Shown in pieces: positions 1-12,267 of a DNA stretch of 64,000 bases. Source of the DNA: Paracoccaceae bacterium (lineage in GTDB: Bacteria; Pseudomonadota; Alphaproteobacteria; Rhodobacterales; Rhodobacteraceae); contig JAHRYM010000002.1 of assembly GCA_020622085.1 (NCBI GenBank), forward strand, positions 519,281 through 583,280. The letters run 5' to 3'. Every line of letters begins with the position of its first letter. The stretch's first letter is position 1. A program made the translations under genes and the position numbers. The notes beneath the pieces were generated by a model. The model saw only the letters and a program-made list of their open reading frames with translations. It ran no database searches and had not been told where the DNA came from.

Positions 1-320
1 TGCGGGTTCCGGTCTTTGTCGGCCATTCGGAATCGATCAATATCGAGACCGAGGATTTCCTGGACTGGGAAGAGGCAAGCGACATCCTGCGCGAGGCGCC
101 GGGCGTGATGGTCGTCGACAAGCGCGAACCGGGCGGATATGTGACGCCGATCGAATGCGTGGGCGAATACGCGACCTATATCAGCCGCATCCGGCAGGAC
201 TCGACCATTGAAAATGGCCTGAACTTCTGGTGCGTGTCCGACAACCTGCGCAAGGGCGCGGCGCTGAACGCGGTCCAGATCGCCGAAACGCTGGGCAAAC
301 GCTGCCTGAAGAAAGGCTGA
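1..320 (+). CDS. asd: aspartate-semialdehyde dehydrogenase, C-terminal part (truncated by window start)
   Basis: Frame-3 reading RVPVFVGHSESINIETED...VMVVDKREPGGYVTPIECVGEYATYISRIRQD...NLRKGAALNAVQIAE resembles the C-terminus of Asd. Confidence 0.85.
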   Translation, partial: RVPVFVGHSESINIETEDFLDWEEASDILREAPGVMVVDKREPGGYVTPIECVGEYATYISRIRQDSTIENGLNFWCVSDNLRKGAALNAVQIAETLGKRCLKKG

Positions 321-414
321 CCGCGCACCGCCCGACGCGGCCCGGATGGCGGGAATGATCGCAGAGCGCTGCCATGTGCAGACTGGTCCGCGATCGACCG
401 GACCAAAGCAGAGA

Positions 415-442
415 GGCCGCCCCTTTCGGGGGCGGCCTTTTT
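415..442 (+). terminator. Rho-independent terminator downstream of asd
   Basis: GGCCGCCCC-tttc-GGGGGCGGCC stem followed by TTTTT. Confidence 0.8.
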
Positions 443-469
443 CCTGGTGCAGCTTTCATGGCAAGGCGG

Positions 470-1639
470 TCAGGCCGCACGGCCCGGTCCGCGACTTTCC
501 GAGACCAGGGCGCGCAGCACATGGCTGAGGCCACCGCCACCTGGAAACGGCGCGCGAAAGTGCAGGCAGAGCCGTTCAAGCGTCAGCCCGATCGCCTCCA
601 GTTGGAACAGCGGCCGGTCCTCGGGCCAGCTGTGCAGCACAAGGCTGCGGCCGCAGTCGGTCAGACGCAACACCAGGCCCTCGCGGCGCAGGCTTCTTTG
701 CAGGTCAAGCCAACCCGGGGACGACTTGATGATACGCTGCAAGTGCATGTAGGTCGCCATGCCGGGTTCGACCGCCTGTTCCGATCCGGGCGCAAGGCCT
801 GCCTCGGGCGCGACGTCTGGCGTGGCAACGAAATCGGGCGCGTAGGCAAAAGCCGTTTCCGGCAAGCGGAGTTGCAGGAATTCGGCAGTGGGGTTAATCG
901 CATGGTCCGGCACAATATCCCGCGCATGCTCCGGCGCCGCTGCGCCGGCGTGCTGCAGATCGGCGGACATGGCATGATGCGTCGGCTCTCCCCAGCTATC
1001 GCACCAGTCGTCACACCGATCTTCGTGTTCGTCCGCATCTATGGCTGCAGACTCAGTGGCGTTTGTTCCGGCTTCCGGCTGGAAGCAGGTCGTGACCGAC
1101 GCGAAGTCACCTTGGGTGGCCAGGATATCATAGGTCATCGTGCTGAAGGGATGGCCGTCCTCTGCCCGCAGCGGCGATGTGGCGACCATGAATGGCGTTT
1201 CCGGCGACTGAGGCAGATCGACCTGCGCCGATGCTTCCGAACAGACGGCCTTGACCAGAGCCAACACCGGGTCATCGTGCAGAGCCGCGACGGTTGACGG
1301 TTTGACGGTTTCGACAATTTCGGGTTCTGCGGCTGTCCTGCGCAGTGCAGCGAGAACCCGTGCGGTGACGGCCTCCGGCTCTGGCGAAGGCAGGTTTGGC
1401 GATGAGGCCAGCGCCTTGTCGTCATGCAGGGGCGGATTGGACGGTTGCGGGACCGAAGAGAGGGCAGCAAGCGGCGCCCTCGCATCAGGTGACGGGACCG
1501 CAATCGCCTGCCGCAGCAGGGCGCGCATCTGATCCGCAGGTGTCCGGCCCGCCGCCTTGGCGGCGTGGCCGAGGCCAACCAGAAGGTCGGCTGGCAATGA
1601 GAGTGAGATGATGACCGACTGTTCCATGACGCCGATCAT
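470..1639 (-). CDS. hypothetical protein with possible ribbon-helix-helix-like N-terminus
   Basis: 389-aa ORF; N-term SVIISLSLPADLLVGLGHAAKAAGRTPADQMRALLRQA. Confidence 0.55.
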   Translation of the reverse strand: MIGVMEQSVIISLSLPADLLVGLGHAAKAAGRTPADQMRALLRQAIAVPSPDARAPLAALSSVPQPSNPPLHDDKALASSPNLPSPEPEAVTARVLAALRRTAAEPEIVETVKPSTVAALHDDPVLALVKAVCSEASAQVDLPQSPETPFMVATSPLRAEDGHPFSTMTYDILATQGDFASVTTCFQPEAGTNATESAAIDADEHEDRCDDWCDSWGEPTHHAMSADLQHAGAAAPEHARDIVPDHAINPTAEFLQLRLPETAFAYAPDFVATPDVAPEAGLAPGSEQAVEPGMATYMHLQRIIKSSPGWLDLQRSLRREGLVLRLTDCGRSLVLHSWPEDRPLFQLEAIGLTLERLCLHFRAPFPGGGGLSHVLRALVSESRGPGRAA

Positions 1640-1683
1640 GCGGCAAAGCGGTTAATGGACCGTGCAAACCGCCGCGCGATCCG

Positions 1684-2346
1684 TCAGATAACCACGAAGT
1701 CTCCGGTTTCGGCTTCGATCTGCATCAGCTCGCCCGCGCCGGTATCGGTCCAGAGTCCGTGAAGTGTCAGGTCTCCGGCCTCGACGGAAGCGCGGACGAA
1801 GGGGAAGGTCATCAGGTTCTCGATGCTGACCCGGACCGCCTCGCGTTCCAGTTCGGCCACGCGGGTCGCGCGATCCTCGATCGTCTTCACCCGGTCATAG
1901 CCCGGACGCAGGATGTCCATCCAGCGGCCCACGAAACTGCTTTTCTGTTCAAGTTCCGGGGCATTGCCCGAACACATCTCGTGGCAGCCCAGAACGCCCC
2001 CGCAGGAGGAGTGGCCCAGCACGATCACATGCGCGACCTTCAGACTGTTCACGGCAAATTCCAATGCCGCCGAGGTGCCGTGGTATTCACCATCCGGATT
2101 GTAGGGTGGTACCAGGTTGGCCACGTTGCGGTGAATGAAGAATTCGCCCTGGTCGGCACCGAAGATCGAGGTGACATGCACGCGCGAATCGCAGCAGGAA
2201 ATGACCATCGCCCTCGGATGCTGGCCACCTTCGGCCAGTCGCCGATACCACGCGCGGTTTTCGGCATAGGTGGTTGCATGCCAGCCGTGGAACCGCTGGA
2301 CCAGATAGCTGGGCAATGGGCGGACGTTCAGGGGTTCGGACGGCAT
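1684..2346 (-). CDS. beta-class carbonic anhydrase
   Basis: Motifs SCCDSRVHVTSIFGADQGEFFIHRNVANLVPPY and VLGHSSCGG. Confidence 0.9.
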   Translation of the reverse strand: MPSEPLNVRPLPSYLVQRFHGWHATTYAENRAWYRRLAEGGQHPRAMVISCCDSRVHVTSIFGADQGEFFIHRNVANLVPPYNPDGEYHGTSAALEFAVNSLKVAHVIVLGHSSCGGVLGCHEMCSGNAPELEQKSSFVGRWMDILRPGYDRVKTIEDRATRVAELEREAVRVSIENLMTFPFVRASVEAGDLTLHGLWTDTGAGELMQIEAETGDFVVI

Positions 2347-2506
2347 CTTGGCTCTCCTCGGACTTGGGGGTGCAGCACCGTTTGCTTACGCGGCAATTAG
2401 ATCAAGTTCGAGCGGTTTTTTGGAAGCGCGTAAAGAGTTTCTTGGCAGCGTCAGGGCAGGGTCAGGAAGCATTTCAATGCCCGCAGGGGTGCGGATAAAA
2501 GGGGTG

Positions 2507-2914
2507 ATGGTGGTGAAACTGGCGGTCTTGCGCCATGAGGAAGGCGTGCGGCTGGAAGCCGAACGCCTGCTGGCGATCTATGCAGAACTGGGAGACATGC
2601 GGGGCGATCATGTGGTCGGTCGCGCAATCGAGGAGATGGCCGTGCAGATCGCTGACATGCAGCGCTATGCCGAAGAACCGCAGGGTGGCGATACCGGTGA
2701 AGAAGCGATGGTGCTGGCCGCCGGTGCGCTGATCCGGGTCGCACGCCGCATCGGGCTGACCACGGTGGCCCGGGTTGCACAGGACGCCATCATCGCGGCG
2801 CGCGCGGGCGACCGCACGGCGCAGGCAGCGATCCTTGCGCGGCTGATGCGGATCGGGGACCGGTCGCTGAATGCGATCTGGGATCTGCAGGATCTGACAC
2901 TGGCGCCGCGCTAG
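2507..2914 (+). CDS. hypothetical protein
   Basis: ORF MVVKLAVLRHEEGVRLEAERLLAIYAEL...; start chosen inside a longer ORF. Confidence 0.5.
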   Translation: MVVKLAVLRHEEGVRLEAERLLAIYAELGDMRGDHVVGRAIEEMAVQIADMQRYAEEPQGGDTGEEAMVLAAGALIRVARRIGLTTVARVAQDAIIAARAGDRTAQAAILARLMRIGDRSLNAIWDLQDLTLAPR

Positions 2915-2962
2915 GCACGCCCGGGGCCCACCTGTGTGCCCGGGCCGCGCGCGGTGGGGGCG

Positions 2963-3385
2963 TCACTTCTGCAGGCTGCGCAGGTATTCAGCCAATGCGA
3001 CCAGCCGCTCGGGCGTCGGGGTCGAAACCCCCTGCCCGGTGTCGACCATCACGACCGGTCCTTCCTGGAGGAAGGGGCCCATCTCGGGCATCTTCGATCC
3101 CCGGTCTTCGCGGCGGGTATAGCCGTCGATCGTCGACATGACCTTGACCAGCGGAAACTGCCCGCCATTGCGCGCGGAAATCCCGGTCAGGTCGGCGGGC
3201 TTCTTCGCCAAACCCGCGGCGGCAGGGCCATCGCCCTTGCCGCTGTCGCCGTGGCAGGCCGCACAATAATCCTGATAGATTTCCCGGCCCGACACCGTAT
3301 CGGCGGGTCTGGTGCAGGCGGCAACACCGGCCACGCCCGCAGGCACCGCCAGAAGGACCAGGGTCTTCCATAGGTTTGTAGTCAT
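2963..3385 (-). CDS. c-type cytochrome
   Basis: Signal peptide-like N-term; CAACH heme motif (YCAACHGDSGKGDGPAA) and distal Met. Confidence 0.85.
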   Translation of the reverse strand: MTTNLWKTLVLLAVPAGVAGVAACTRPADTVSGREIYQDYCAACHGDSGKGDGPAAAGLAKKPADLTGISARNGGQFPLVKVMSTIDGYTRREDRGSKMPEMGPFLQEGPVVMVDTGQGVSTPTPERLVALAEYLRSLQK

Positions 3386-3511
3386 TCTCTGCCCCTTCGC
3401 ACTCGGCGCCTCTTTGGCGCCTCCTTGCCCGTCCGCGCTGCTTTCCCGGCGCCGTTTTGTGCCCGCTCTGCGGATGACATATATTGCCGGGGCAGAGGTC
3501 CCGCCGCAACC

Positions 3512-4186
3512 TCAGACCAGCCGCCCGCCTTCAAGCCGCAGGGTCCGGTCCATGCGCGCTGCAAGATCGCGGTTATGGGTGGCGATGACGGCGGCAAGGC
3601 CGCTTTCGCGGGCCATCCGCATGAGCACGTCAAAGACCTGTGACGAGGTTTCCGGGTCCAGGTTGCCCGTCGGCTCATCCGCCAGAAGCACCTTCGGACC
3701 GTTGGCAAGCGCCCGGCAGAAGGCGACGCGCTGCTGCTGGCCGCCTGACAATTCGGCCGGGCGGTGGCGGCCGCGGTCTGACAAGCCGACGCTGTCCAGA
3801 AGCCCGGCCGCGCGGGTGGCAGCGGCAGAGCGCGAGGCGCCATTGGCAAGCTGCGGCAGGATGATGTTTTCCAGCGCGGTGAATTCCGGCAGCAGATGGT
3901 GGAACTGGTAGACGAAGCCCAGATCCTGACGCCGCGCGGCGGTGCGGTCGCGGTCGGGCAGCCCCGTGACATCGCGGCCCGCGACCGTGATCCGGCCCGC
4001 ATCGGGCGTATCCAGCAGCCCCGCGATATGCAGGAGCGTCGATTTCCCGGCCCCTGATGGTGCGACCAGCGCCACGACCTCTCCGGGCTGAACCGCCATG
4101 TCGAGGCCGCGGAGCACGATCACCTCGCCCGCCGTGTCGCGCATGTAGCCTTTCTCGATCCCTTCCAGCCGCAGCACGTCATTCAT
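3512..4186 (-). CDS. lolD: lipoprotein-releasing ABC transporter ATP-binding protein
   Basis: Walker [12 protein letters not shown], signature LSGGQQQR, Walker [13 protein letters not shown]; overlaps the lolC/E-like permease. Confidence 0.9.
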   Translation of the reverse strand: MNDVLRLEGIEKGYMRDTAGEVIVLRGLDMAVQPGEVVALVAPSGAGKSTLLHIAGLLDTPDAGRITVAGRDVTGLPDRDRTAARRQDLGFVYQFHHLLPEFTALENIILPQLANGASRSAAATRAAGLLDSVGLSDRGRHRPAELSGGQQQRVAFCRALANGPKVLLADEPTGNLDPETSSQVFDVLMRMARESGLAAVIATHNRDLAARMDRTLRLEGGRLV

Positions 4187-5474
4187 AGCGCAGCGCCTCC
4201 ACCGGGTTCATGCGGGCGGCCCGGCGCGCCGGAAAGATCGTGACGACGAAGGACAGGATCAGCGACAGCCCCACCGCGCGCCCCACATCCCAGGCCTGAA
4301 GCCTGGCGGGAAGCCGGTAGATGCCGCGGATCGACGGATCCCAGGCGCCGCCGCCCGAGATCCAGTTCACCGCCGACATGATGCTGTCGATGTTCCAGGC
4401 GATCAGGCAGCCCAGGATCACGCCCGCGATGGTGCCGATCACGCCGGTGAACGCCCCGCAGAGGAAAAATACCCGCAGCACCGAACCTTCGGTCAGCCCC
4501 ATCGTCCGCAGGATGCCGATATCGCGGCCCTTATTCTTGACCAGCATCACCAGCCCCGAGGTGATGTTCATGGATGCGATCAGCACGAGGATCGACAGGA
4601 TCACGAACATCACGTCATCCTCGATCGACAGCGCGTTCAGGAAGGCGCCCGCGCTGTCGCGCCAGGTCCAGACCTGGGCATCGGGTCCGGCGGCCTGCGT
4701 GAGCGGGCCGATGAAGCGATCCACCTGTTCGGGGTCTGTCACCGTGACCTGGATCGTATCGACGACGCCTTCGCGGTTGAAATAGCTCTGCGCTTCGGGA
4801 AAGGGCATGTAGACGCGGGTCTGGTCGATGTCATAGCGCCCCGCGCTGAAGACATAGACGACCTCATAGCCATTGACGCGCGGGCTGGTGCCGAAGGCGG
4901 TCTTGGCGCCATCGGGCGAAATCAGCCGCACATGATCGCCGACCGCGATGCCAAGGTCGCGGGCGATCCCGGCGCCGACGGCGATGCCCTGGTCGAAACG
5001 ATTGATATCCCCCACCCCCTGCGCCGGGTCCGACACGCGCGGGATCGCCTTCAGGTCGGCCAGCGTGAGGCCATAGACCTCGGCCACGTTGGAGCGGTCA
5101 TTCAAGGTGATCATCGCCTGGCCCTTGATGACCGGCACCGCCGCCGTCACCCCCGGCACGGCGCGAATGCGGTCGGCCACGGCTTCGTAGTCAGGCATTC
5201 CGTGCTGAACGAAGCCATCGGCATCGACCACCGGAAGCGGGTAGACGGTGACATGGGCATTGGCGCCAAGGATCGTATCGACAAATTCGGCGCGGAAGCC
5301 CGCGCGGACCGCCAGCGTGGCGATCAGCGCCATGACGCCCAGCGCGATGCCGACAAGCGAAATCCAGGTCATCACGCTGACCCCGCCCTCGGCGCGGCGG
5401 GCGCGCAGGTAGCGCCAGGCGATCAGGAATTCAAAGGGCGCGAAGGGGGTCGTGCGTCCGGCCATGCGGGTCAA
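4179..5474 (-). CDS. lolC: lipoprotein-releasing ABC transporter permease (LolC/LolE family)
   Basis: N-term [40 protein letters not shown]-term [18 protein letters not shown]. Confidence 0.9.
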   Translation of the reverse strand: MTRMAGRTTPFAPFEFLIAWRYLRARRAEGGVSVMTWISLVGIALGVMALIATLAVRAGFRAEFVDTILGANAHVTVYPLPVVDADGFVQHGMPDYEAVADRIRAVPGVTAAVPVIKGQAMITLNDRSNVAEVYGLTLADLKAIPRVSDPAQGVGDINRFDQGIAVGAGIARDLGIAVGDHVRLISPDGAKTAFGTSPRVNGYEVVYVFSAGRYDIDQTRVYMPFPEAQSYFNREGVVDTIQVTVTDPEQVDRFIGPLTQAAGPDAQVWTWRDSAGAFLNALSIEDDVMFVILSILVLIASMNITSGLVMLVKNKGRDIGILRTMGLTEGSVLRVFFLCGAFTGVIGTIAGVILGCLIAWNIDSIMSAVNWISGGGAWDPSIRGIYRLPARLQAWDVGRAVGLSLILSFVVTIFPARRAARMNPVEALRYE

Positions 5475-5814
5475 TCAATCCAGTCAAAGGTGGCGCGCAC
5501 CGTGGCGAGGGCGAAGCGAAAGGTCAAGGCGGCCACCGCCTGACGACGTGACTGGACCGCGCTTTTCCGGCTGCATGGTGCCTGACCTCCGTTGCCGAAG
5601 GATCCGATGCCGACCTCTGCCCCCCTTCAACTGACGCCCTCTATCGAAACTGTGCCCGAGCACGAGGCGCACGGTGCGACGCAGGCCATGTATCACCCGA
5701 CGCGCAACCATTGCGGCTATCTGCCCAACATCACGGCCATCTTCGGCCACCCTCACCAAAACCCAGCGGGCCCGGAGCGCGCTGCGGCCCCTGGCCGGCC
5801 CATCGCGGGATGGC

Positions 5815-5845
5815 AAAAGGCCCCGCCGGCGGGGAGGGGCCTTTC
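5815..5845 (-). terminator. Rho-independent terminator downstream of the outer-membrane beta-barrel gene
   Basis: Inverted repeat AAAGGCCCC / GGGGCCTTT(T) immediately 3' of the ORF ending at 5870. Confidence 0.65.
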
Positions 5846-5869
5846 GAAGGTTTGGGCAAGACGGCGGGA

Positions 5870-6499
5870 TCAGAACTTGCGGCTGACGCCCACGCGCAGC
5901 GTGGTCACGCTGGCACCCATTTCGGGGTAGGAAATATCGGTCTGGAAATCGGTGCCGTTGTAGTCGGTGTAGAGGATTTCGCCCCGCATGTTCCAGCCGT
6001 TTTGCAGCGGGCGTTCGGCGCCGACGCCGACGGTCCAGCCAAACAGGGTATGGCTGTCAGGATAGACAGTGCCGCCGCTGTTGATGGTCGCCATTTCAAC
6101 CTTCGCGGCGGAATAGCCGAGCGAAGCGAACAGGAAATTGCCGCCTGCAACGGTGCCCACGCGCCCGCGCAGGGTGGCGCTGTTCTTGATCTTGGCCTCG
6201 CAGCTCCAGCTCGGGTTGGAGCAGGGTGATGTGCCGTCGATCTCGCCAAAGGACAAATCACCCTCGACCCCGACAATCAGATTGCCGTAGGCCCGGTTGT
6301 AGCCCGCCACCGCAAATCCGTTGAAGCCGACAGGGTCGGGCATGGCATAGCCGGAAATCGGCTCATCGGCACCGACATCGGATTTCGACCAGGCAAGGCC
6401 GCCACCCATGTAAAAGCCATCGTAATCCTGTGCCTGGGCCATGGCGCCGGCAATAACGAACGACGCCGCAAGAGCGGCGATTTTCAGGGTTTTCATCAC
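5870..6499 (-). CDS. outer membrane beta-barrel (opacity/porin-like) protein
   Basis: Signal peptide, repeated beta-strand pattern, terminal TLRVGVSRKF. Confidence 0.75.
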   Translation of the reverse strand: MMKTLKIAALAASFVIAGAMAQAQDYDGFYMGGGLAWSKSDVGADEPISGYAMPDPVGFNGFAVAGYNRAYGNLIVGVEGDLSFGEIDGTSPCSNPSWSCEAKIKNSATLRGRVGTVAGGNFLFASLGYSAAKVEMATINSGGTVYPDSHTLFGWTVGVGAERPLQNGWNMRGEILYTDYNGTDFQTDISYPEMGASVTTLRVGVSRKF

Positions 6500-6723
6500 T
6501 CACCTCGATAGTCTTGTTTGGTTTTTTCCAAGGATAGCGAGGATGATCGTGGGCGGTCAATCGAAGGACCGCGCATTTGCCCGTTCGGGCGTTTTTCAGA
6601 TTGCGAATTTTCGGAATGGAGTCATTTCGGCAACATCTTGCCGGCTGCGGGCAGGATGTTGCCGGGCGGTTTTTCGCCAGATACCGGTCCTGGTGCGCAC
6701 CGCTGACGCGGAGCGGCGCCGGA

Positions 6724-8061
6724 TCAGACGCCTTCGTAGATCTGCGCGATGCGGTCGACGGCGGTCTCTGCCGTCATTTCCTCGCTGATCCCGGTGCGGC
6801 GGCTGGTCAGTTCGACCTTGCCATTCGCCAGACCGCGCGGGCCGACCGTGACACGCCACGGCAGGCCGATCAGGTCCATCGTCGCAAACTTCGCGCCTGC
6901 GCGTTCGTCGCGGTCGTCATACAGCGGGTCGAGCCCCTTGGCCTTCAGCGCGGCATAGATCGCCTCGCAGGCCGCGTCGGTCGCGGCGTCGCCCTGCTTC
7001 AGGTTGACGATCCCGGCATGGAAAGGGGTGACGCCTTCGGGCCAGATGATGCCCTTGTCGTCGTGGCTGGCTTCGATGATCGCGCCCAGAAGGCGGCTCA
7101 CGCCGATGCCGTGGCTGCCCATTTCCACCGGAACGCGGCTGCCGTCGGCGGTAACGACAGTGGCGCCCATGGATTCGGAATACTTGGTGCCGAAATAGAA
7201 GATCTGCCCGACCTCGATCCCCCGGCCCACCTTGCGGCGTGCTTCGGGAACGGCGTCGAACAGCGCCTCGTCATGGGTTTCATCGGTGCGGGCGTAAAGC
7301 GTGGTGAATTCGTCGCAGATCGCCTTCACCTGCGCGCGGTCATCGTAATCGACCTCGCGGTTGCCCAGCTTCAGGCCGGTCACGGCGTCATCATAGAACA
7401 CCTCGGATTCGCCGGTCGAGGCGAGGACGAGGAATTCATGGGTGTTGTCGCCGCCGATCGGCCCGGACGCGGCGCGCATCGGGATCGCGGTCAGGCCCAT
7501 GCGTTCATAGGTGCGCAGGTAGCTGACCATGTGGCGGTTGTAGGCATGCAGCGCGGCTTCGCGGTCCACGTCGAAGTTGTAGCCGTCCTTCATCAGGAAT
7601 TCGCGGCCCCGCATGACGCCAAAGCGCGGGCGGACCTCGTCGCGGAACTTCCACTGGATGTGGTAAAGCGTCAGCGGCAGTTCCTTGTAGCTGGAAACAT
7701 GGCTGCGGAAGATGTCGGTGATCATCTCCTCGTTCGTGGGGCCGTAAAGCATGTCGCGGTCATGCCGGTCCTTGATGCGCAGCATTTCCTGGCCGTAGTC
7801 GTCATAACGGCCGGATTCGCGCCACAGGTCGGCCGGTTGCAGCGTCGGCATCAGAAGCGGGATGTGGCCGGCGCGGATCTGTTCCTCGTGGACGATCTGT
7901 TCGATCCGCTTCAGCACCTTGAAGCCCAAGGGCAGCCAGGAATAGATCCCCGCGGCCTGTTGCTTGATCATGCCGGCGCGCAGCATGTAGCGGTGCGAGA
8001 CGATCTGCGCCTCGGCGGGGTTTTCCTTCAGGACGGGCAGGAAATAACGGGTCAGACGCAT
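6724..8061 (-). CDS. proS: proline--tRNA ligase
   Basis: [50 protein letters not shown]...; class II aaRS motifs. Confidence 0.95.
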   Translation of the reverse strand: MRLTRYFLPVLKENPAEAQIVSHRYMLRAGMIKQQAAGIYSWLPLGFKVLKRIEQIVHEEQIRAGHIPLLMPTLQPADLWRESGRYDDYGQEMLRIKDRHDRDMLYGPTNEEMITDIFRSHVSSYKELPLTLYHIQWKFRDEVRPRFGVMRGREFLMKDGYNFDVDREAALHAYNRHMVSYLRTYERMGLTAIPMRAASGPIGGDNTHEFLVLASTGESEVFYDDAVTGLKLGNREVDYDDRAQVKAICDEFTTLYARTDETHDEALFDAVPEARRKVGRGIEVGQIFYFGTKYSESMGATVVTADGSRVPVEMGSHGIGVSRLLGAIIEASHDDKGIIWPEGVTPFHAGIVNLKQGDAATDAACEAIYAALKAKGLDPLYDDRDERAGAKFATMDLIGLPWRVTVGPRGLANGKVELTSRRTGISEEMTAETAVDRIAQIYEGV

Positions 8062-8198
8062 GGCGGATCCTGTGACACAAGGGTTCTGACCGTCTATGCG
8101 ATCCATACCGGGCAGGCAAGCGTGGCGCCGCCCGCCTTCGTGGCGTTGCGCTTGCGTGGAACGGCGGCTTCGGCGACAAGGGGCGCAGGCAAGAGGGT

Positions 8199-9299
8199 TT
8201 GGCGATGGGGCTGCCGGTTCGACAGCAGGTTCTTTACTGGGGGATCGCTCTTGCGGTCCTGTTCCTGGCGCTCTGGGGGATGGGCGCGGTCATCCTTCCG
8301 TTCCTCATGGGCGGCGCAATTGCCTATTTTCTCGATCCGATCGCCGACCGGCTGGAACGGGTCGGGCTCTCACGGGTGGTCGCAACGACGCTGATATCGC
8401 TTTTTGCTGTGCTGGTCTTCGTGCTTCTGGCGCTACTGGTCGTGCCGATGCTGTCGCGCCAGCTGATCGCACTGATCAACGACATCCCCAATATCTTCGG
8501 CCGCCTGCAAGGCTTTCTTTCGCAGCGGTTTCCGCAGGTTCTGGAACCCGACAGCGTGGTTCAGCAGACACTGAACAGCATCGGCCAAACCATCCAGTCG
8601 AAGGGCGGTGCACTGGCGTCCAGCGTGCTGAGCTCGGCCCTGTCAGTCATCAACGCGGTGGTGTTCATCGTCGTCGTGCCGGTGGTGGCCTTCTACATGC
8701 TTCTGGACTGGGACAGGATGGTAGAGCGCATCGACAACTGGCTGCCGCGCGACCATCAGCCGACGATCCGACGGCTGGCCCGCGACATCGACACCGCGCT
8801 GGCGGGCTTCGTGCGCGGGCAGGTATCGGTCTGCCTGATCCTGGGCACCTTCTATTCGATCGCGCTGATGCTGGCGGGCCTGGACTTCGGCCTGGTCGTC
8901 GGCGCCATCGCTGGTGTGATCACCTTCATTCCCTATGTCGGCGCCCTGATCGGCGGTGCCCTGGCCATCGGGCTCGCGCTCTACCAGTTCTGGGGGGACT
9001 GGGTCCAGATCGGCGTTGTTGCCGGGATCTTTGCCGTGGGGCAGTTCCTGGAGGGCAATATCATCACCCCGCGCCTGGTGGGAAAATCGGTGGGTCTGCA
9101 TCCCCTCTGGCTGATCTTTGCATTGTCGGCGTTCGGTTCGCTGTTCGGCTTTACCGGAATGCTCATCGCCGTCCCCGTCACGGCAGCGATCGGCGTTCTG
9201 GTGCGCTTTGCACTGGAGCGCTACATGGACAGCCCGCTTTACAAGGGTCTGGCAGGCGGGCCGCATGTCATCCTTCCCAAGGACCAGGGCCGGACCTGA
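8199..9299 (+). CDS. AI-2E family transporter (PerM-like)
   Basis: Multi-TM protein with [17 protein letters not shown] and [17 protein letters not shown] motifs. Confidence 0.85.
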   Translation: MAMGLPVRQQVLYWGIALAVLFLALWGMGAVILPFLMGGAIAYFLDPIADRLERVGLSRVVATTLISLFAVLVFVLLALLVVPMLSRQLIALINDIPNIFGRLQGFLSQRFPQVLEPDSVVQQTLNSIGQTIQSKGGALASSVLSSALSVINAVVFIVVVPVVAFYMLLDWDRMVERIDNWLPRDHQPTIRRLARDIDTALAGFVRGQVSVCLILGTFYSIALMLAGLDFGLVVGAIAGVITFIPYVGALIGGALAIGLALYQFWGDWVQIGVVAGIFAVGQFLEGNIITPRLVGKSVGLHPLWLIFALSAFGSLFGFTGMLIAVPVTAAIGVLVRFALERYMDSPLYKGLAGGPHVILPKDQGRT

Positions 9300-9973
9300 T
9301 GCCCCGGCAACTGATCCTCGACCTGCCGGTGCGACCCGCGCTGGCCCGGTCGGATTTCATGGTGTCGCCGGCCAATGCCGAGGCGCTGGCGATGATCGAC
9401 ACGCCGACGCTCTGGCCGCAGGGGAAGCTTTTGCTGATCGGGCCGGAGGGCGCGGGGAAAAGTCATCTGGCGCAGGTCTTCGCCCGCGACCATGATGCCG
9501 AAATGTTTCAGTCCCCGCATCTTGCACCGCCTTCCGGCGAGGCAAAGGCCGTGGTGGTCGAGGATGCCGACACCGTCGCAGGCGACCCGGCAGCCGAGGA
9601 GGCGCTGTTCCACCTGCACAACGATGTCCTGCGGCGCGGCGGGCTTTTCCTGATGACCGCGCGCATGGCACCCGGGCAGTGGGGCATCGCCCTGCCCGAT
9701 CTTCTGTCACGGATGCAGGCCACCGCCAGTGCCCGGCTGCATCCCCCCGACGACGCGTTGCTGGCCGCAGTGCTGGTCAAGCATTTCGCCGACCGGCAGC
9801 TTGTCGTGCCGGCCGGGCTCATTCCCTGGCTTGTGTCACGGATGGAACGCTCGCTGGCCGCCGCCCGCAACCTGGCGGCTGCACTTGATGCCCGCGCGCT
9901 GGCCCAAGCGCGCCCGATCAGCCGCGGCATGGCCGCCGATCTGCTGGACAGCCGGGGCACCGACACGCCATGA
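9299..9973 (+). CDS. DnaA-related (Hda-like) AAA+ regulatory protein
   Basis: [27 protein letters not shown]...[22 protein letters not shown] overlap with the upstream gene. Confidence 0.8.
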   Translation: MPRQLILDLPVRPALARSDFMVSPANAEALAMIDTPTLWPQGKLLLIGPEGAGKSHLAQVFARDHDAEMFQSPHLAPPSGEAKAVVVEDADTVAGDPAAEEALFHLHNDVLRRGGLFLMTARMAPGQWGIALPDLLSRMQATASARLHPPDDALLAAVLVKHFADRQLVVPAGLIPWLVSRMERSLAAARNLAAALDARALAQARPISRGMAADLLDSRGTDTP

Positions 9974-10016
9974 TCCCGTCATTTCCCTGTTACCAGGACG
10001 TCAGACACTAACCGCC

Positions 10017-12191
10017 ATGACACAGGCCGATTTCCTCAAGGCGCCATTTCCCGCCCCGCTCGACACCGCCGAAAGCGCCCGGTCGGGTCCGAAGCGGTTC
10101 TTCAACCGCGAACTCAGCTGGCTTGCCTTCAACTGGCGGGTTCTGGACGAAAGCCGCAATCCGCGCGTGCCGCTTCTGGAACGGCTGCGGTTCCTGTCGA
10201 TTTCGGCCACCAACCTTGATGAATTCTACTCGGTTCGCGTCGCCGGCCTGCGCGAGCTGCGTCGGGCGGGGAATGCGGTTCCGGCCGCCGATGGTCTGAC
10301 GCCAAGCGAACAACTGACGCTGATCAACCGCGATGCGCGCCGGCTGATGAAGGTGCAGCAGGCGGTCTGGACACGGCTCAAGCGCGAGATGGAGGTGGCG
10401 GGCATCGTCATCCTGACCCGAGGCAAGATCACCCGCGCGGATGCCGCCTTCCTGAAGGACTACTTCCTCAACCGCGTCTTCCCGGTGCTGTCGCCGCTGG
10501 CCATCGACCCGGCGCATCCCTTCCCGTTCATCCCCAACACCGGCTTCTGCCTGGGGCTGCAACTCGAACGCATCACCGACAAGCGCAAGTTGCAGGCGCT
10601 TTTGCCGATCCCCCAGCAGATCGAGCGGTTCATCGCGCTGCCGTCGAAGGCGGGTGAAGCGCGGTTCCTGCCGCTCGAGGAACTGCTGCTCGTGCATCTC
10701 AATTCGCTGTTCCCGGGCTACCGCGACATCGGGCATTGTTCCTTCCGGGTGCTGCGCGACAGCGATATCGAGGTCGAGGACGAGGCCGAAGACCTTGTGC
10801 GTGAATTTGAAACGGCACTGAAGCGGCGACGCCGCGGCCAGGTGATCCGCATGAAGATCACCGCAGGCGCCCCCGAGGAATTGCGCGCCATCATCACGGA
10901 GGAATTGGCCGTCGCACCCGACGAGGTGGTGGAGGTGCGGGGGCTTGTCGGCATGGCCGATGTCAAGGCGCTGGTGCTGGACAGCCGGCGCGACCTGCAA
11001 TGGCCATCCTTCACACCGCGCATCCCCGAACGGGTGCAGGACCATGAAGGCGACATGTTCGCGGCGATCCGCCAGAAGGACATGCTGCTGCATCATCCTT
11101 ACGAGACGTTCGACATGGTGATCCGCTTCCTGCAACAGGCGGCGACCGATCCGAACGTGCTGGCGATCAAGCAGACGCTTTACCGCACCAGCCAGGACAG
11201 CCCGATCGTCGCCGCGCTGTGCGAAGCGGCCGAGGCGGGAAAATCCGTGACCGCGCTCGTGGAACTGAAGGCCCGCTTCGACGAGGCCGCCAACATCCGC
11301 CAGAGCCGGCGGCTGGAGCGGTCGGGCGCGCATGTCGTCTATGGCTTCATCCACTACAAGACCCACGCGAAACTCTCGACCGTGGTGCGCCGCGAAGGCG
11401 AGAGCCTGGTTACCTATACCCATTACGGCACCGGCAACTACCACCCGATCACGGCGCGGATCTATACCGATCTGTCGCTGTTCACCTGTGATCCGGCATT
11501 GGGGCGAGATGCGACCAAGGTCTTCAACTACCTGTCGGGCTATGTGCAGCCCGAGGGGCTGGAAAACCTGGCGATCAGCCCCATCTCGCTGAAGTCGCGC
11601 CTGCTGGACCTGATCGCGCGTGAGGCAGAATTTGCCCGCAAGGGCCGCCCGGCCGAAATCTGGGCCAAGATGAACTCGGTCATCGACCCGGATGTGATCG
11701 ACGCGCTTTACGCCGCAAGCAGCGCGGGCGTGAAGATCAACATGGTGGTGCGCGGCATCTGCGGCCTGCGCCCCGGCATCAAGGGCCTGTCGGAAAACAT
11801 CCGCGTGAAATCCATCGTCGGGCGCTTCCTTGAACACAGCCGCATCGTCTGTTTCGGCAACGGCCATGGCCTGCCCTCGAAACGCGCGCGGGTCTTCATG
11901 TCGTCGGCCGACTGGATGGAGCGCAACCTCTCGCGCCGGGTCGAAACGCTGGTCGAGATCCAGAACGACACCGTCAAGGCCCAGATCGTCAGCCAGATCA
12001 TGGCCGCGAACCTTGCCGACGAGGCGCAAAGCTGGATACTGCAACCCGATGGCCGCTACTTGCGCGACCTGCCCGATGGCCGCGACGACCTGTTCAGCTG
12101 CCACAAGTTCTTCATGGAAAACCCGTCTCTGTCCGGCCGGGGTTCGGCCGGGGCGCGGGATGTTCCAAAACTGGCCCACACGCCGGATTGA
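10017..12191 (+). CDS. ppk1: polyphosphate kinase 1
   Basis: [57 protein letters not shown]. Confidence 0.95.
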   Translation: MTQADFLKAPFPAPLDTAESARSGPKRFFNRELSWLAFNWRVLDESRNPRVPLLERLRFLSISATNLDEFYSVRVAGLRELRRAGNAVPAADGLTPSEQLTLINRDARRLMKVQQAVWTRLKREMEVAGIVILTRGKITRADAAFLKDYFLNRVFPVLSPLAIDPAHPFPFIPNTGFCLGLQLERITDKRKLQALLPIPQQIERFIALPSKAGEARFLPLEELLLVHLNSLFPGYRDIGHCSFRVLRDSDIEVEDEAEDLVREFETALKRRRRGQVIRMKITAGAPEELRAIITEELAVAPDEVVEVRGLVGMADVKALVLDSRRDLQWPSFTPRIPERVQDHEGDMFAAIRQKDMLLHHPYETFDMVIRFLQQAATDPNVLAIKQTLYRTSQDSPIVAALCEAAEAGKSVTALVELKARFDEAANIRQSRRLERSGAHVVYGFIHYKTHAKLSTVVRREGESLVTYTHYGTGNYHPITARIYTDLSLFTCDPALGRDATKVFNYLSGYVQPEGLENLAISPISLKSRLLDLIAREAEFARKGRPAEIWAKMNSVIDPDVIDALYAASSAGVKINMVVRGICGLRPGIKGLSENIRVKSIVGRFLEHSRIVCFGNGHGLPSKRARVFMSSADWMERNLSRRVETLVEIQNDTVKAQIVSQIMAANLADEAQSWILQPDGRYLRDLPDGRDDLFSCHKFFMENPSLSGRGSAGARDVPKLAHTPD

Positions 12192-12267
12192 GCCGGACAG
12201 GCCGGAGGGATAAACCGGCGATGCGAAGCGGCGGCCCGCAACCGGCCGGCACAGGAAGGGATCCGAG

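Noticed and set aside
5592-5930. 112-aa ORF between lolC and the beta-barrel gene
   Set aside because: No recognisable family, runs through the terminator hairpin; insufficient support as a gene.
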